DNA of 64,000 nucleotides from Chryseobacterium viscerum (GCF_025949665.1 NZ_JAPDFT010000004.1:1-64000), one strand, 5' to 3'. Positions 31,559-40,849 are shown, numbered from the stretch's first letter. Translations and numbers: made by a program. The notes: generated from the sequence alone by a model not told the origin.

Positions 31559-34471
31559 TTAATACCCGAAGATCTCTTCAAGAGATACTTCGTTGAATTC
31601 TCCCATTTTGTTGATAGATTCCATATTCAGGTTTTCTTTCTTCCCGATGATGGCTGTATTATATTTTACAGGTTTCACCTCAGTATTGTAGAATCCTGTA
31701 AGCTGCGGCAATGTCAGTCCCTGGATTTCAGCATAGACATCTTTTCTCAAATCATAATCAACCCCTAGTTTTTTCAACGCTAACTGATTGAAGAAGATAT
31801 TCGTTCTGTTGATTCTGTTGGATGCAATCTGTTTTAATGCAGAACCTCTTGCATTTTCAAACTGAGCCGGAATTTGTGGTAAAGACACCATTAAATCATT
31901 CATGGCGTTTACTGCTAAAGGAAGCTTGTTTGCCTGTGTTCCGATATAATTCATCACATAGTTTGCTTTACCTTTTTCCGAAGCAGCTGCATAAGAAACG
32001 TAAGCTGTATAAGCCAATGATTTGCTTTCTCTGATTTCCTGGAAAACGATAGAAGATAGCCCTCTTCCGAAGTATTCATTGAAAACATTTGCTTTCCCAA
32101 AATTGCCAAGGTTTACGGTATTGGCCTTTGCCACTTTAGACATTTCCATTTGTACCATGTCATAGTTCGTGAAGTAAACTTTTCCTTCTGTAGCCGGTTC
32201 AGTATATTCTTTTGCCTGTGCTGGCTGAAGGCTTGTATTCGTGATAAAAGGCTTCACTGCTTTTTCCAAACCAGCCTGATCCTGTCCGTAAAGAAACACC
32301 TGATAAGGATATTGGTTCAGCGTTTTCACTTTCTTCATCAATTCTACAGCGTCAATGCTCTCAAGACGTTCTTTGGAAACGATATCTGTCATTCTTGAGT
32401 TTTTACCATATTTAGCATAGTTGGAAAGAGCAGCCATAATTCTCACTTTATCTTTCTTACCTGCAGCTCTTGATTCAAGAATTGTTTTTACCGTTTGAGC
32501 ATAAATAGCTTTATCAGCTTTTACATTCGTCATCCAGTGGTTCATCAGCTCTACCCCTTTCTTCATATTACTTTCAAGACCGCTTAATGTAACGATCATC
32601 TGATCATTGGAAGTTCTCAGGCTGTAACTGATTCCCAACTTATAAAATTCTTCTTTCAGCTGCTCCGGAGTATATTTATCCGTTCCAAGATATTCAAAAA
32701 GAGTTCCTGCGATGGAAAGTTCTTTATCATTATCTGTTCCGAAAGGGAAAACATAACTTATCTGAGCAATCTCATTATATTTGTTCTTCACAAAGCTTAC
32801 CGTCTTATCTTTGATTTTTGAAGTCTGAATAGCTGTTTTAAAATCAATAAATTCAGGTTTAATTTCCGGTACTTTTGTATTCAGAATATCTTTAAGGAAA
32901 GGAGACTGAGCTTCTCTGTTCAGTTTAATAGGCGTAATTCCCGGATTCTGTACACGGACAAGCTTATCATTCACTCCTTTTTCTTTATAAATAACAACAT
33001 AATTGTCCTTATAGAAATCGTTGGCAAACTTCACAACATCAGCTTTCGTGATCTTGTCATACTGGTTGATCTCATCCAGCTCCTGTTCCCATGTTCTTAC
33101 GTTGATATAAGAATCATAAAGCTCAGTAGCTAATCCGTCAGCAGTTTCCCAGCTTTTCATACGCTGAACTTTTTTATCATTTACGATAGCTTTCAGCATC
33201 CAGTCCGGAAACTGTCCTTTTTTCACAAGATCCAGCTGATCCATCAGAAGTTTTTTAGCTTCATCAAAGCTTTGTCCTTCTTTAGGAGTTACTACCAATC
33301 CAAATGTACCATACATTTTGTAAGGAGATTCATAAGCTCCTGCTCCAAGCGTTTTTTGCTTTTGGTTGATATTAAGGTCAATTAATCCCGCATCTCCTCT
33401 GTTGCTTAAAATTTCAGATACTACATCTGCCAGTCTTGCTTCCTGCGTTCCGTAAGAATCTGTTCTCCATGCAATCGTCATTCTTGGTGTTGTAGGGCTT
33501 TTTACAGTTCTTGTAACAATACTGGTCATCGACTCTTCCGTAACCATTTTTTTCATTGGAAGCTCTTTGTATTTGAATGCACCGAAATACTGATCAACTA
33601 ATTTTATAGTTTTATCATAATCCAAATCTCCAACCAATACTACAGCCATATTATTAGGCACATAATAGGTATCAAAATACTTATGGATAGCTTCCATAGA
33701 AGGACTCTTCAAGTGCTCCGAAGTACCTATTGTCGTTTGCTGTCCGTTCGGGTGTTTTGGAAAAAGAGCCTGCATTAATGAATAGAATACAAGGCGGCTG
33801 TCATTATCCTGTGCTCTGTTGTACTCCTCATATACCGCTTCAAGTTCTGTATGGAAAAGACGTAATACCAGTTCTGAAAAACGCTCTTTCTCTACTCTTA
33901 ACCATTTTTCCAATTCGTTGGAAGGGATATTGTTTTTATAAACCGTTTCATCCAAGGATGTATGGGCATTCGTTCCTGTAGCTCCCAGAGAAGAAATGGC
34001 TTTATCATATTCATTAGCAATGGCATATCTAGAGGCTTCCTGAGAAACTTCATCAATTTTTTTATAAAGTTCTTTCTTTTTTTCAGGATCTTTTTCCGCT
34101 TTATGCTGTTCATAAAGATCAGATATCTGCTTTAGTAAAATTTTTTCTTTTTCCCAGTCCTGAGTTCCCAGATGTGAAGTTCCTTTAAAAACCATGTGCT
34201 CAAGGTAGTGAGCCAATCCTGTATTATCACTTGGATCGTTATTTGATCCAGTTCTTACCGGAATATAAGTTTGAATTCTTGGGGCATCATCATTTTTTGC
34301 CAGATAAACCTTTAATCCGTTTTTCAGTGTATATACACGTACACCGGCCTGGTCGTTCTTTACAGTTTCATAAGTGTACCCTTGAGCATCTGTGAGCTTT
34401 TGGGTCTCAAATTTCTGTGCCATTGCGCTGATCATACAGAAAAGCGAAACAGAAATAAAAAACTTTTTCAT
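31559..34471 (-). CDS. M16 family zinc metallopeptidase
   Basis: A 970-residue periplasmic peptidase of the pitrilysin/insulinase family. It has a signal peptide (1-19, ending in MAQ) and two M16 halves. The N-terminal half has the inverted zinc motif HYLEH (88-92) and a distal Glu in the ELEAVYEEYNRAQDND stretch (about 206-221). The C-terminal half (about 530-950) lacks a zinc motif and forms the closing half of the chamber. The probable substrates are short peptides. It lies on the opposite strand between two flexirubin blocks and has its own terminator, so it is probably a bystander rather than a pigment gene. Confidence 0.92.
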   Translation of the reverse strand: MKKFFISVSLFCMISAMAQKFETQKLTDAQGYTYETVKNDQAGVRVYTLKNGLKVYLAKNDDAPRIQTYIPVRTGSNNDPSDNTGLAHYLEHMVFKGTSHLGTQDWEKEKILLKQISDLYEQHKAEKDPEKKKELYKKIDEVSQEASRYAIANEYDKAISSLGATGTNAHTSLDETVYKNNIPSNELEKWLRVEKERFSELVLRLFHTELEAVYEEYNRAQDNDSRLVFYSLMQALFPKHPNGQQTTIGTSEHLKSPSMEAIHKYFDTYYVPNNMAVVLVGDLDYDKTIKLVDQYFGAFKYKELPMKKMVTEESMTSIVTRTVKSPTTPRMTIAWRTDSYGTQEARLADVVSEILSNRGDAGLIDLNINQKQKTLGAGAYESPYKMYGTFGLVVTPKEGQSFDEAKKLLMDQLDLVKKGQFPDWMLKAIVNDKKVQRMKSWETADGLATELYDSYINVRTWEQELDEINQYDKITKADVVKFANDFYKDNYVVIYKEKGVNDKLVRVQNPGITPIKLNREAQSPFLKDILNTKVPEIKPEFIDFKTAIQTSKIKDKTVSFVKNKYNEIAQISYVFPFGTDNDKELSIAGTLFEYLGTDKYTPEQLKEEFYKLGISYSLRTSNDQMIVTLSGLESNMKKGVELMNHWMTNVKADKAIYAQTVKTILESRAAGKKDKVRIMAALSNYAKYGKNSRMTDIVSKERLESIDAVELMKKVKTLNQYPYQVFLYGQDQAGLEKAVKPFITNTSLQPAQAKEYTEPATEGKVYFTNYDMVQMEMSKVAKANTVNLGNFGKANVFNEYFGRGLSSIVFQEIRESKSLAYTAYVSYAAASEKGKANYVMNYIGTQANKLPLAVNAMNDLMVSLPQIPAQFENARGSALKQIASNRINRTNIFFNQLALKKLGVDYDLRKDVYAEIQGLTLPQLTGFYNTEVKPVKYNTAIIGKKENLNMESINKMGEFNEVSLEEIFGY

Positions 34472-34832
34472 AGTTGTTATTTAATAATTATTTTTCAATC
34501 CAAATTTCTAAACATTAGTCTTATTTATACAGACACTTGTTACAAGAGAACCGTTACAAGTGGGAATAATAAATCTTATGGGATTATTTTAAGATTATTT
34601 TACATTTGATTAGTTAAAGACTTCTGCCCAAATGGGGAAAAATAAAAATCTTGTTGTTATGATTTCGGAGATTTATTGATCATACAGCCCCTATTTCATT
34701 ACAATAACTCCTCCAGATTTAATATGATTTACATATAATGTATTTTCACTATTTTAGCCACCTGATTAAAAGAATCAAAAAAACAGGTGAATAATTTTTC
34801 ATCTGGAATCTAAAAAAATGAATATTATTTAG
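34472..34832. promoter_or_regulatory. Divergent control region with inverted repeat
   Basis: This 361-base AT-rich gap separates the M16 gene from flexirubin block two and contains no gene. CACCTG (34759-34764) and CAGGTG (34784-34789) form an inverted repeat with 19 bases between the arms, 44 bases ahead of the first start codon, and could be an operator. I see no perfect TAnnTTTG box. Confidence 0.45.
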
Positions 34833-35237
34833 ATGAAAAAACAAGACCTACCTCAAGACGAAAGTAACCTGAAATCCGCCAACATGACTGAAGTTCTGTA
34901 TGTGACGGATGAGAACGACAATTACACGACAGCAAACAGTACAGGCTGGGATGCCAAGAAAGCTGCTCTGGATGAATCTATGGAACTTATTTATGAAAGA
35001 ATTGAGGAAGCAAAACAAAATGTTGCCAATAATACAGCCAGCCCTATTGCTTACTTTATGGAATTGAACAAAATGGATCTGGGTGTCCTTGCTTCTTATG
35101 TAGGAATCTGGCAATGGAGGGTAAAAAGACATTTTAAACCCAAAATATTCAAAACACTAAGCGAAAATGCACTGAAAAAATATGCCGATGCATTCGGAAT
35201 TTCAGTGGATGAATTAAAAAACTTCAACGGAAAATAA
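34833..35237 (+). CDS. Conserved-looking small protein of the flexirubin cluster
   Basis: I do not know the function of this 134-residue cytoplasmic protein. The N-terminal 35 residues are acidic and probably disordered. The C-terminal part (about 60-134) is helical: SPIAYFMELNKMDLGVLASYVGIWQWRVKRHF followed by FKTLSENALKKYADAFGISVDELKNF, written here in two parts. That arrangement, an L-xxA-xxxG-xxxxxVxRH segment followed by L-xxYAxAFGIsxxEL, strongly resembles an HTH_3/Cro-like helix-turn-helix, in which the second half reads like the end of an XRE domain. It lies 39 bases ahead of the BtrH-like gene and may regulate or assist it. Confidence 0.75.
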   Translation: MKKQDLPQDESNLKSANMTEVLYVTDENDNYTTANSTGWDAKKAALDESMELIYERIEEAKQNVANNTASPIAYFMELNKMDLGVLASYVGIWQWRVKRHFKPKIFKTLSENALKKYADAFGISVDELKNFNGK

Positions 35238-35276
35238 ATGAAATGGGCCAGAAATAACGCCCGTTACATTTAACCA

Positions 35277-36293
35277 ATGAAAAGATACGATCAGCAAATG
35301 AAATTAAACTTTGAACACCATCAGACTGCGCATTGCGAAAACGGTGTTGCTTCTAATCTACTGCTTAATAAAGGCCTGAAACTAAGCGAACCTATGATTT
35401 TCGGAATCGGTTCCGGACTGTTTTTTGTCTATCTTCCTTTTTTAAAGGTGAATTTTGCTCCGGGCTTCAGCTATCGTCCGATGCCGGGTGCTATTTTCAG
35501 CAAAGCAGCTAAAAGATTAGGAATTAAAATTAAAAGAGAAAAGTTCTCAAATCCTAAAGATGCCCAAAAAGCTCTTGAAAGAAATCTGGAACAAAATATA
35601 CCTACCGGTCTTCAGGTGGGGGTTTTCAACCTTACTTATTTTCCCGAAGAATACAAATTCCACTTCAATGCCCATAACCTTGTGGTGTACGGAAAAGAAG
35701 ACGGAAAATTTCTGATCAGTGATCCGGTAATGGATTATACGACTTCCCTTTCTGAAGCAGAACTGGAAAAAGTGAGATATGCCAAAGGAGCACTTCCTCC
35801 AAAAGGACATATGTATTATCCTATTTATGTTCCTGAAAATGTGAATCTTGAAGAAGCTATCAGAAAAGGAATCAAGGATACTTGCAAAAATATGCTGGCG
35901 CCCGTACCTCTTATTGGTGTAAAAGCTATGAGATGGGTAGCGAAAAGCATCCCGAAATGGGCAGAAAAAAAGGGAACAAAAGTGACCAACCATTATTTGG
36001 GACAACTGATCAGAATGCAGGAAGAAATTGGTACCGGAGGCGGAGGATTCAGATTTATTTATGGTGCATTTCTTCAGGAAGCGGCCGTCATCCTTAAAAA
36101 GGATGAGCTTAAGGAATTATCAAAAGAAATTACTTCTATTGGTGATCTTTGGAGAGATTTTGCTGTAGATATTGCCCGTGTTTATAAAAACAGAAACTCA
36201 AAAAGCAATATCTATAATGAACTTTCAAAAACGATGCTGCACATTGCAGATCTGGAAGAAGCTTTCTATAAAAAACTAAGAAAAGCGATCTGA
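35277..36293 (+). CDS. BtrH-like acyltransferase (BtrH N-terminal and DUF4872-type)
   Basis: BtrH-family enzymes move an acyl group from an acyl carrier protein to an acceptor, as in butirosin synthesis, where the acceptor is an amine. The 338-residue protein has the family's N-terminal HCENGVASNLL motif (His19, Cys20, Glu21), the GIGSGLFFVYLPF segment (about 43-55), then a DUF4872-like C-terminal region containing a conserved GTGGGGFRFIYGAFLQEAA stretch (about 250-268). Cys20 is the likely nucleophile. In this cluster it is a leading candidate for forming the ester between the polyene acid and the dialkylresorcinol. It is followed after 1 base by the ABC transporter. Confidence 0.85.
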   Translation: MKRYDQQMKLNFEHHQTAHCENGVASNLLLNKGLKLSEPMIFGIGSGLFFVYLPFLKVNFAPGFSYRPMPGAIFSKAAKRLGIKIKREKFSNPKDAQKALERNLEQNIPTGLQVGVFNLTYFPEEYKFHFNAHNLVVYGKEDGKFLISDPVMDYTTSLSEAELEKVRYAKGALPPKGHMYYPIYVPENVNLEEAIRKGIKDTCKNMLAPVPLIGVKAMRWVAKSIPKWAEKKGTKVTNHYLGQLIRMQEEIGTGGGGFRFIYGAFLQEAAVILKKDELKELSKEITSIGDLWRDFAVDIARVYKNRNSKSNIYNELSKTMLHIADLEEAFYKKLRKAI

Positions 36294-36294
36294 T

Positions 36295-37053
36295 ATGGCT
36301 GAAAATATGATTGAGATCAAAAACTTATATAAGAAATACAAAAATTCTGATGAGTTTTCTGTGAATGATATTTCTTTGAGTATCAGTAAAAATGAAATCT
36401 ATGGAATTCTCGGACCGAACGGAGCAGGGAAAACTACATTGATTTCAATGCTTTCAGGACTGATAAAGCCTACTTCAGGACAATTTACGATCAATGGTCT
36501 ATCTCCACATTCAGATGGATTCAAAATAAGACAGATTATCGGAATTGTTCCACAGGAATATGCATTATACCCAACGCTTACCGCTAAAGAAAACCTAATG
36601 TTTTTCGGAAGCCTGTATGGTTTAAAACACAATCATCTCAAAAAAGCTATTGATGAATCCCTGGAAATCATGGGACTTTCAAAATTTGCCAACAAGCAGG
36701 TAGGACAATTTTCAGGAGGAATGAAACGCAGATGTAACCTCATCGCCGGAACCCTTCACAATCCTAAAGTTTTATTTCTGGATGAACCAACTGTAGGTGT
36801 GGATGTTCAGTCTAAAAAAGCAATTATTGATTATCTTTTAGATTTAAATAAACAGGGAACATGCATTATTTATACTTCCCATCACCTTTCGGAAGCTGAA
36901 GAATTCTGTACAAAAATTGCCATCATCGACCATGGAAAAATTCATGCTGTAGGAACACCTGAGGAACTGGTGAACAGAGTAGCAAGCGCTGAAAACCTTG
37001 AAGATGTTTTCATTTCATTAACCGGAAAAGAATTAAGAGATGTTGTTGTATAA
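36295..37053 (+). CDS. ABC transporter ATP-binding protein
   Basis: The ATPase of an ABC-2 type exporter encoded with the next gene. The 252-residue protein has Walker A GPNGAGKTT (40-48), the Q-loop region VPQEYALYP, the signature FSGGMKRR (about 141-148), Walker B VLFLDEPTVGVD (about 160-171) and the H-loop TSHHLSEAE. It starts 1 base after the BtrH-like gene and overlaps the permease gene by 14 bases. ABC exporters are common parts of flexirubin clusters, where export of the pigment or a precursor is the plausible task. Confidence 0.93.
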   Translation: MAENMIEIKNLYKKYKNSDEFSVNDISLSISKNEIYGILGPNGAGKTTLISMLSGLIKPTSGQFTINGLSPHSDGFKIRQIIGIVPQEYALYPTLTAKENLMFFGSLYGLKHNHLKKAIDESLEIMGLSKFANKQVGQFSGGMKRRCNLIAGTLHNPKVLFLDEPTVGVDVQSKKAIIDYLLDLNKQGTCIIYTSHHLSEAEEFCTKIAIIDHGKIHAVGTPEELVNRVASAENLEDVFISLTGKELRDVVV

Positions 37054-38308
37054 ACTGTGGAGAAGTTTTATTAAGGAGATTCTTCTGCTGAAAAGAGATA
37101 TTGGGGGAATTGTCATCATCTTTGTGATGCCTTTGCTTTTGATTGTAACCATTACCCTTATTCAGGATTCTACCTTTAAAAATCTTGAAGGATCAAAGAT
37201 TCCGATCATTTTTATTGATCAGGACAAATCTGAAGTTTCAAAAAATATAAAAGCGGAACTGGAAAACAGCAAAACATTCCAGCTGCTGACCAATTTCAGT
37301 GAAAAATCTGCTCAGGATGCTGTTTTTTCAGGAGATTATCAGATGGCAATTGTCATTCCGGAAAATTTAACGAAAGATTTAAATTCCAATATTGATTCTA
37401 AAGTTCAGACCATTGTAAGTTCATTCGGACTGGAAGGAGACTCCGCAAAAGTAAAAACAACAGCTCCTAAAGCGAAAGAAATTCATTTATACTTTGACCC
37501 TGCTACCAATGCAGGATTCAAGAATTCTGTGATGAATTCTGTGAATAAAATGGTTTTTGAAATAGAAAATAAAAAGATCTACAAAGCATTTCAGGATCAG
37601 CTGGGAACTACGGAAAATCTTGATGAAAATAAAAACCTGATCAGCTTTAAAGAAATCACTCCCAAGAAAGGAGAAATGGATGTTATGCCGAATTCTGTTC
37701 AGCACAACGTTCCTGCATGGACTCTTTTTGCGATCTTCTTTATTGTAGTCCCTTTATCCATCAATCTGGTAAAAGAAAAAAGCCAGGGAACGAGCGTAAG
37801 AGCCAGAATAAGCCCTACACCCTATTTTGTACATATTTTAGGAAAAACATTTACCTACCTTATCATCTGTATTATTCAGTTTTTACTGATGGTTGCTGTA
37901 GGAATTTATCTTTTCCCTTATATGGACCTTCCTGCATTTGATGTTTCCGGAAAAATGTTCCAGCTTGTAACGGTAACGCTGTTTGCGGGATTAGCGGCTA
38001 TTGGATTTGGTGTCTTATTAGGAACTATTGCCGATACCCAGGAACAGTCTGCCCCATTCGGAGCAACCTCTGTAGTTGTTTTGGCAGCTATCGGCGGAAT
38101 CTGGGTTCCTGTATTTTTAATGCCGGAATTCATGCAGACCGTAGCCAAATTCTCTCCTATGAACTGGGGATTGAATGCCTATTATGATATTATTTTAAGA
38201 AACAGCGGAATCGGCGGAATTGCCAAAGAATTGGTTTTCCTTTTCTTATTCTATATTGCCACCGTAGCCATTTCCATTTTTTACGAAAGAAAACAAAATG
38301 CAGTCTAA
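37040..38308 (+). CDS. ABC-2 type transporter permease
   Basis: The membrane half of the exporter whose ATPase is the preceding gene. The 422-residue protein has one N-terminal membrane segment (about 20-42), a large periplasmic domain (about 43-225) and five C-terminal segments (about 226-415), the usual layout of the YhgE/Pip or ABC-2 family. The sequence NVPAWTLFAIFFIVVPLS (about 223-240) is the start of the core helices and the family's LMPEFMQTVAKFSPMNWGL occurs near 365-383. It overlaps the thioesterase gene by 11 bases. Confidence 0.9.
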   Translation: MLLYKLWRSFIKEILLLKRDIGGIVIIFVMPLLLIVTITLIQDSTFKNLEGSKIPIIFIDQDKSEVSKNIKAELENSKTFQLLTNFSEKSAQDAVFSGDYQMAIVIPENLTKDLNSNIDSKVQTIVSSFGLEGDSAKVKTTAPKAKEIHLYFDPATNAGFKNSVMNSVNKMVFEIENKKIYKAFQDQLGTTENLDENKNLISFKEITPKKGEMDVMPNSVQHNVPAWTLFAIFFIVVPLSINLVKEKSQGTSVRARISPTPYFVHILGKTFTYLIICIIQFLLMVAVGIYLFPYMDLPAFDVSGKMFQLVTVTLFAGLAAIGFGVLLGTIADTQEQSAPFGATSVVVLAAIGGIWVPVFLMPEFMQTVAKFSPMNWGLNAYYDIILRNSGIGGIAKELVFLFLFYIATVAISIFYERKQNAV

Positions 38309-38726
38309 AGAAAATATATTAACCTGTACTGAAGAAGTAAGAGTACGATTCAATGAAACAGATCCGCTGGGAATTGTCTGGCATGGGCATTATATCGTAT
38401 ATTTTGAAGACGGAAGAGAAGCTTTCGGGCGTCTGCACGGTCTTACTTATCTTGATATTCAGAATGCGGGATTTGTAACACCTATCGTAAAAAGTACCTG
38501 TGAGCATTTTCTCCCTTTAAAATATGGGGAAACTTTCAGGATTGTTACGACTTATGTAAATTCAATATCTGCCAAGCTGATATATAAATATGAAATCTTC
38601 AACAATGAAGATCAATTGGTATGCAGCGGAGAAACGATTCAGGTTTTTCTGGACAGTAACGGAAGCTTATGCCTATACAATCCGGAGTTTTTTCAAAACT
38701 GGAAAGATAAAATGGGATTATCATGA
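38298..38726 (+). CDS. 4HBT/YbgC-like acyl thioesterase
   Basis: A 142-residue hotdog thioesterase. The pattern FNETDPLGIVWHGHYIVYFEDGREAF (in two pieces: Asp18 region, then GHYIVYFE) matches the YbgC group, in which the Asp is catalytic. It probably releases a polyketide intermediate from ACP, or edits stalled chains. It overlaps both neighbours (11 bases with the permease, 4 with the ketosynthase), which marks a tightly coupled operon. Whether it frees the polyene acid or performs proofreading cannot be told. Confidence 0.88.
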   Translation: MQSKENILTCTEEVRVRFNETDPLGIVWHGHYIVYFEDGREAFGRLHGLTYLDIQNAGFVTPIVKSTCEHFLPLKYGETFRIVTTYVNSISAKLIYKYEIFNNEDQLVCSGETIQVFLDSNGSLCLYNPEFFQNWKDKMGLS

Positions 38727-39883
38727 GGAAGGAAATTTACATCACAGACTACAATTGTGTAACTCCGTTGGGCTTCAATGTTGATTCCAACTGGAATGCT
38801 CTTTTGGAAGGAAAATCGGGAGTTGCTTTACATACAATCATAGACAATCAGGCTGCTTTTTATGCTTCTATGATTGATTCTGACAAACTGAATGAAGAAT
38901 TCAATAGATTCTTCACTCAAAATGATAACGATAATTTCACAAGACTGGAAAAAATGCTTCTTTTAAGCTTACAACCTCTTGTTGAAAAACATCCCCTATC
39001 AGAAGACACCGCTTTAATCCTTTCCACAACAAAAGGAAATATCAGTCTGCTAAAAAACCAGTCTGAATTACCAGAAGGCGTTTATTTATCAAAATTAGCA
39101 GAAAAAGTTGCAGTTTTTTTTGGATTTAAAACAAAACCAATCATCGTTTCCAATGCCTGTGTTTCGGGGGTAATGGCAATTTCTGTTGCCAAGAATATGA
39201 TTCAGGCAGGAAGATATAAAGATGCCTTTGTGGTAGCAGGTGATGAACTTTCTGAATTTGTTATTTCAGGATTCAACTCATTTCAGGCTATAGGATCAGG
39301 CCCCTGCAAGCCTTATGATAAAAACAGAGACGGAATCAATATTGGTGAAGCAGCAGCAGCAGTTTATGTGACTGGTTGTCATTCTGACGAAGGAAAAATC
39401 TCACAAAACGAAAAATTCAAATTTAAAGTATTGGGAGACTCTGCGATAAATGATGCCAATCACATTTCCGGGCCTTCAAGAACAGGTGACGGTTTATATG
39501 CAAGTATCAGAAATGCAATGGCAGAAGCCCGTGTTTCTCCGGAACAAATCGATTTTATTTCTGCCCACGGAACAGCCACTTTATATAATGATGAAATGGA
39601 AGCCATTGCCTTCAACAGAATGGATCTTCAACATATTCCTCTCAACAGTATGAAAGGATATTACGGACATTGTTTGGGTGCATCCGGACTTCTGGAAAGT
39701 ATTATTTCTATGGAAAGTGCTCTTCACAGCACTTTGATTCCTTCAAAGAATTTTGAAGAAACGGGAGTAACCCAGCCTTTGAACATCATCAGAGAAAACC
39801 AAACTACAGATATTACGTATATCCTGAAAACAGCTTCAGGCTTTGGAGGTTGTAATGCAGCTGTTGTGCTTGAAAAATGTTAA
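38723..39883 (+). CDS. Beta-ketoacyl-ACP synthase (FabF-like)
   Basis: A 386-residue condensing enzyme with the full FabF/KAS II catalytic set: Cys146 (NACVSG), His282 (SAHGTAT) and His316 (YYGHCLGASG). It should extend acyl-ACP chains by two carbons. The N-terminus ITDYNCVTPLGF is family-typical. Several ketosynthases occur in the cluster, and this one lies next to a half-length ketosynthase-like protein that may be its partner. Four bases overlap the thioesterase gene. Confidence 0.9.
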   Translation: MRKEIYITDYNCVTPLGFNVDSNWNALLEGKSGVALHTIIDNQAAFYASMIDSDKLNEEFNRFFTQNDNDNFTRLEKMLLLSLQPLVEKHPLSEDTALILSTTKGNISLLKNQSELPEGVYLSKLAEKVAVFFGFKTKPIIVSNACVSGVMAISVAKNMIQAGRYKDAFVVAGDELSEFVISGFNSFQAIGSGPCKPYDKNRDGINIGEAAAAVYVTGCHSDEGKISQNEKFKFKVLGDSAINDANHISGPSRTGDGLYASIRNAMAEARVSPEQIDFISAHGTATLYNDEMEAIAFNRMDLQHIPLNSMKGYYGHCLGASGLLESIISMESALHSTLIPSKNFEETGVTQPLNIIRENQTTDITYILKTASGFGGCNAAVVLEKC

Positions 39884-39893
39884 ATTGAAAGTG

Positions 39894-40433
39894 ATGAAGA
39901 AAACAAACACCTGTACCATAGAACATTCAAAGATAACCGTTGACGGAAATATAGTTTTTGAAAGTCAGAGCGAAACTTTCCAGGAATTTGCCAAAGAAGC
40001 TTATAAAAGTTTAGATCTCAGCTATCCTAAATTTCATAAAATGGATAATCTGAGCAAACTCGCTTTTCTTTCCGCTGAAACCATTTTGAAAGACGAAGAT
40101 CACAGCAGAACAGCCATTGTTTTTGCCAACAGATCATCCAGCCTGGATACGGATTTCAAATATCAGGAAAGCATCAACGATCAGGATAATTTCTATCCAA
40201 GTCCCGCAATATTTGTCTATACTTTACCCAACATATGTGTAGGAGAAATCAGTATTAAGCACAAAATGCAGACAGAAAATGCTTTTTTTGTTTTGGATGA
40301 ATTTGATGAAAATTTTTTAAATGGCTATTCTGAACAGATTCTCCACTCCGGAAAAGCCAACAAAGTACTATGCGGCTGGGTAGAATTGTATCAGGAAAAT
40401 TATAAAGCTTTTGTATATTTGCTAACCTTATAG
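39894..40433 (+). CDS. Short ketosynthase-like partner protein
   Basis: I choose the ATG at 39894 (MKKTNTCTIE), 10 bases after the ketosynthase stop, instead of an in-frame upstream ATG inside that gene. The 179-residue product resembles only the N-terminal half of a thiolase-fold ketosynthase. It keeps FHKMDNLSKLAFLSAETIL and SPAIFVYTLPNICVGEISIKHK-like pieces (about 45-125) but no Cys-His-His set. It may be a subunit that pairs with a full ketosynthase or with the CLF-like protein at 42046. Its function is inferred from context alone. Confidence 0.75.
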   Translation: MKKTNTCTIEHSKITVDGNIVFESQSETFQEFAKEAYKSLDLSYPKFHKMDNLSKLAFLSAETILKDEDHSRTAIVFANRSSSLDTDFKYQESINDQDNFYPSPAIFVYTLPNICVGEISIKHKMQTENAFFVLDEFDENFLNGYSEQILHSGKANKVLCGWVELYQENYKAFVYLLTL

Positions 40434-40434
40434 A

Positions 40435-40466
40435 AATGTAACAATATAACAGTGTAATGATGTAAT
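40435..40466. repeat. Octamer tandem repeat before the ACP gene
   Basis: Four successive 8-base units AATGTAAC, AATATAAC, AGTGTAAT and GATGTAAT occupy the gap between the short ketosynthase gene and the ACP gene. The same unit family recurs at 40774-40797 and 53854-53877. Confidence 0.7.
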
Positions 40467-40507
40467 GATCTTCATGATATACTGAAACACTGATAAACAA
40501 CTTAATT

Positions 40508-40765
40508 ATGGAAAACTTAAAAACAGAATTGAAACACAAAATTATCGAAGTTCTTAATCTTGAAGATGTATCTGTAGAAGAAATTAAAGATACTGATCCG
40601 TTGTTCGGAGGAGGATTAGGATTAGATTCTATCGACGCTTTGGAGCTGATCGTTCTTCTTGATAAAGACTACGGGATAAAATTAGCTGATCCTAAGAAAG
40701 GAAAGGAAATTTTCCAATCTATCGATACAATGGCAAAATTCATCGAAGACAACAGAACAAAATAA
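40508..40765 (+). CDS. Acyl carrier protein (flexirubin cluster, copy 1)
   Basis: An 85-residue ACP. The phosphopantetheine attachment site is Ser41 in GLGLDSIDALEL. The protein carries growing polyene or resorcinol chains for the adjacent ketosynthases. The FGGGLGLDSID stretch resembles APE-type ACPs. Octamer repeats lie on both sides (40435-40466 and 40774-40797), giving gaps of 74 and 84 bases in an otherwise tightly packed operon. A second ACP at 53964 is more FabD/AcpP-like. Confidence 0.9.
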   Translation: MENLKTELKHKIIEVLNLEDVSVEEIKDTDPLFGGGLGLDSIDALELIVLLDKDYGIKLADPKKGKEIFQSIDTMAKFIEDNRTK

Positions 40766-40773
40766 ATTAATAC

Positions 40774-40842
40774 AACAGTCTAACAGTATAACGATGTGGT
40801 AATTATTTGTGAATTATCAGATTGCTGCATTGTTATATTATT
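40774..40842. repeat. Octamer repeat and inverted arm after the ACP gene
   Basis: AACAGTCT, AACAGTAT and AACGATGT (40774-40797) are in register with the repeat before the gene. CATTGTTATA (about 40828-40837) is an imperfect inverted copy of TATAACGATG (40787-40796) with one G-T pair, so a stem-loop can form in the RNA. Confidence 0.6.
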
Positions 40843-40849
40843 TAAAACC

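Noticed and set aside
40435..40466. Possible CRISPR array made of short tandem units
   Set aside because: The units are only 8 bases long, contiguous and without spacers, and no cas genes are nearby.
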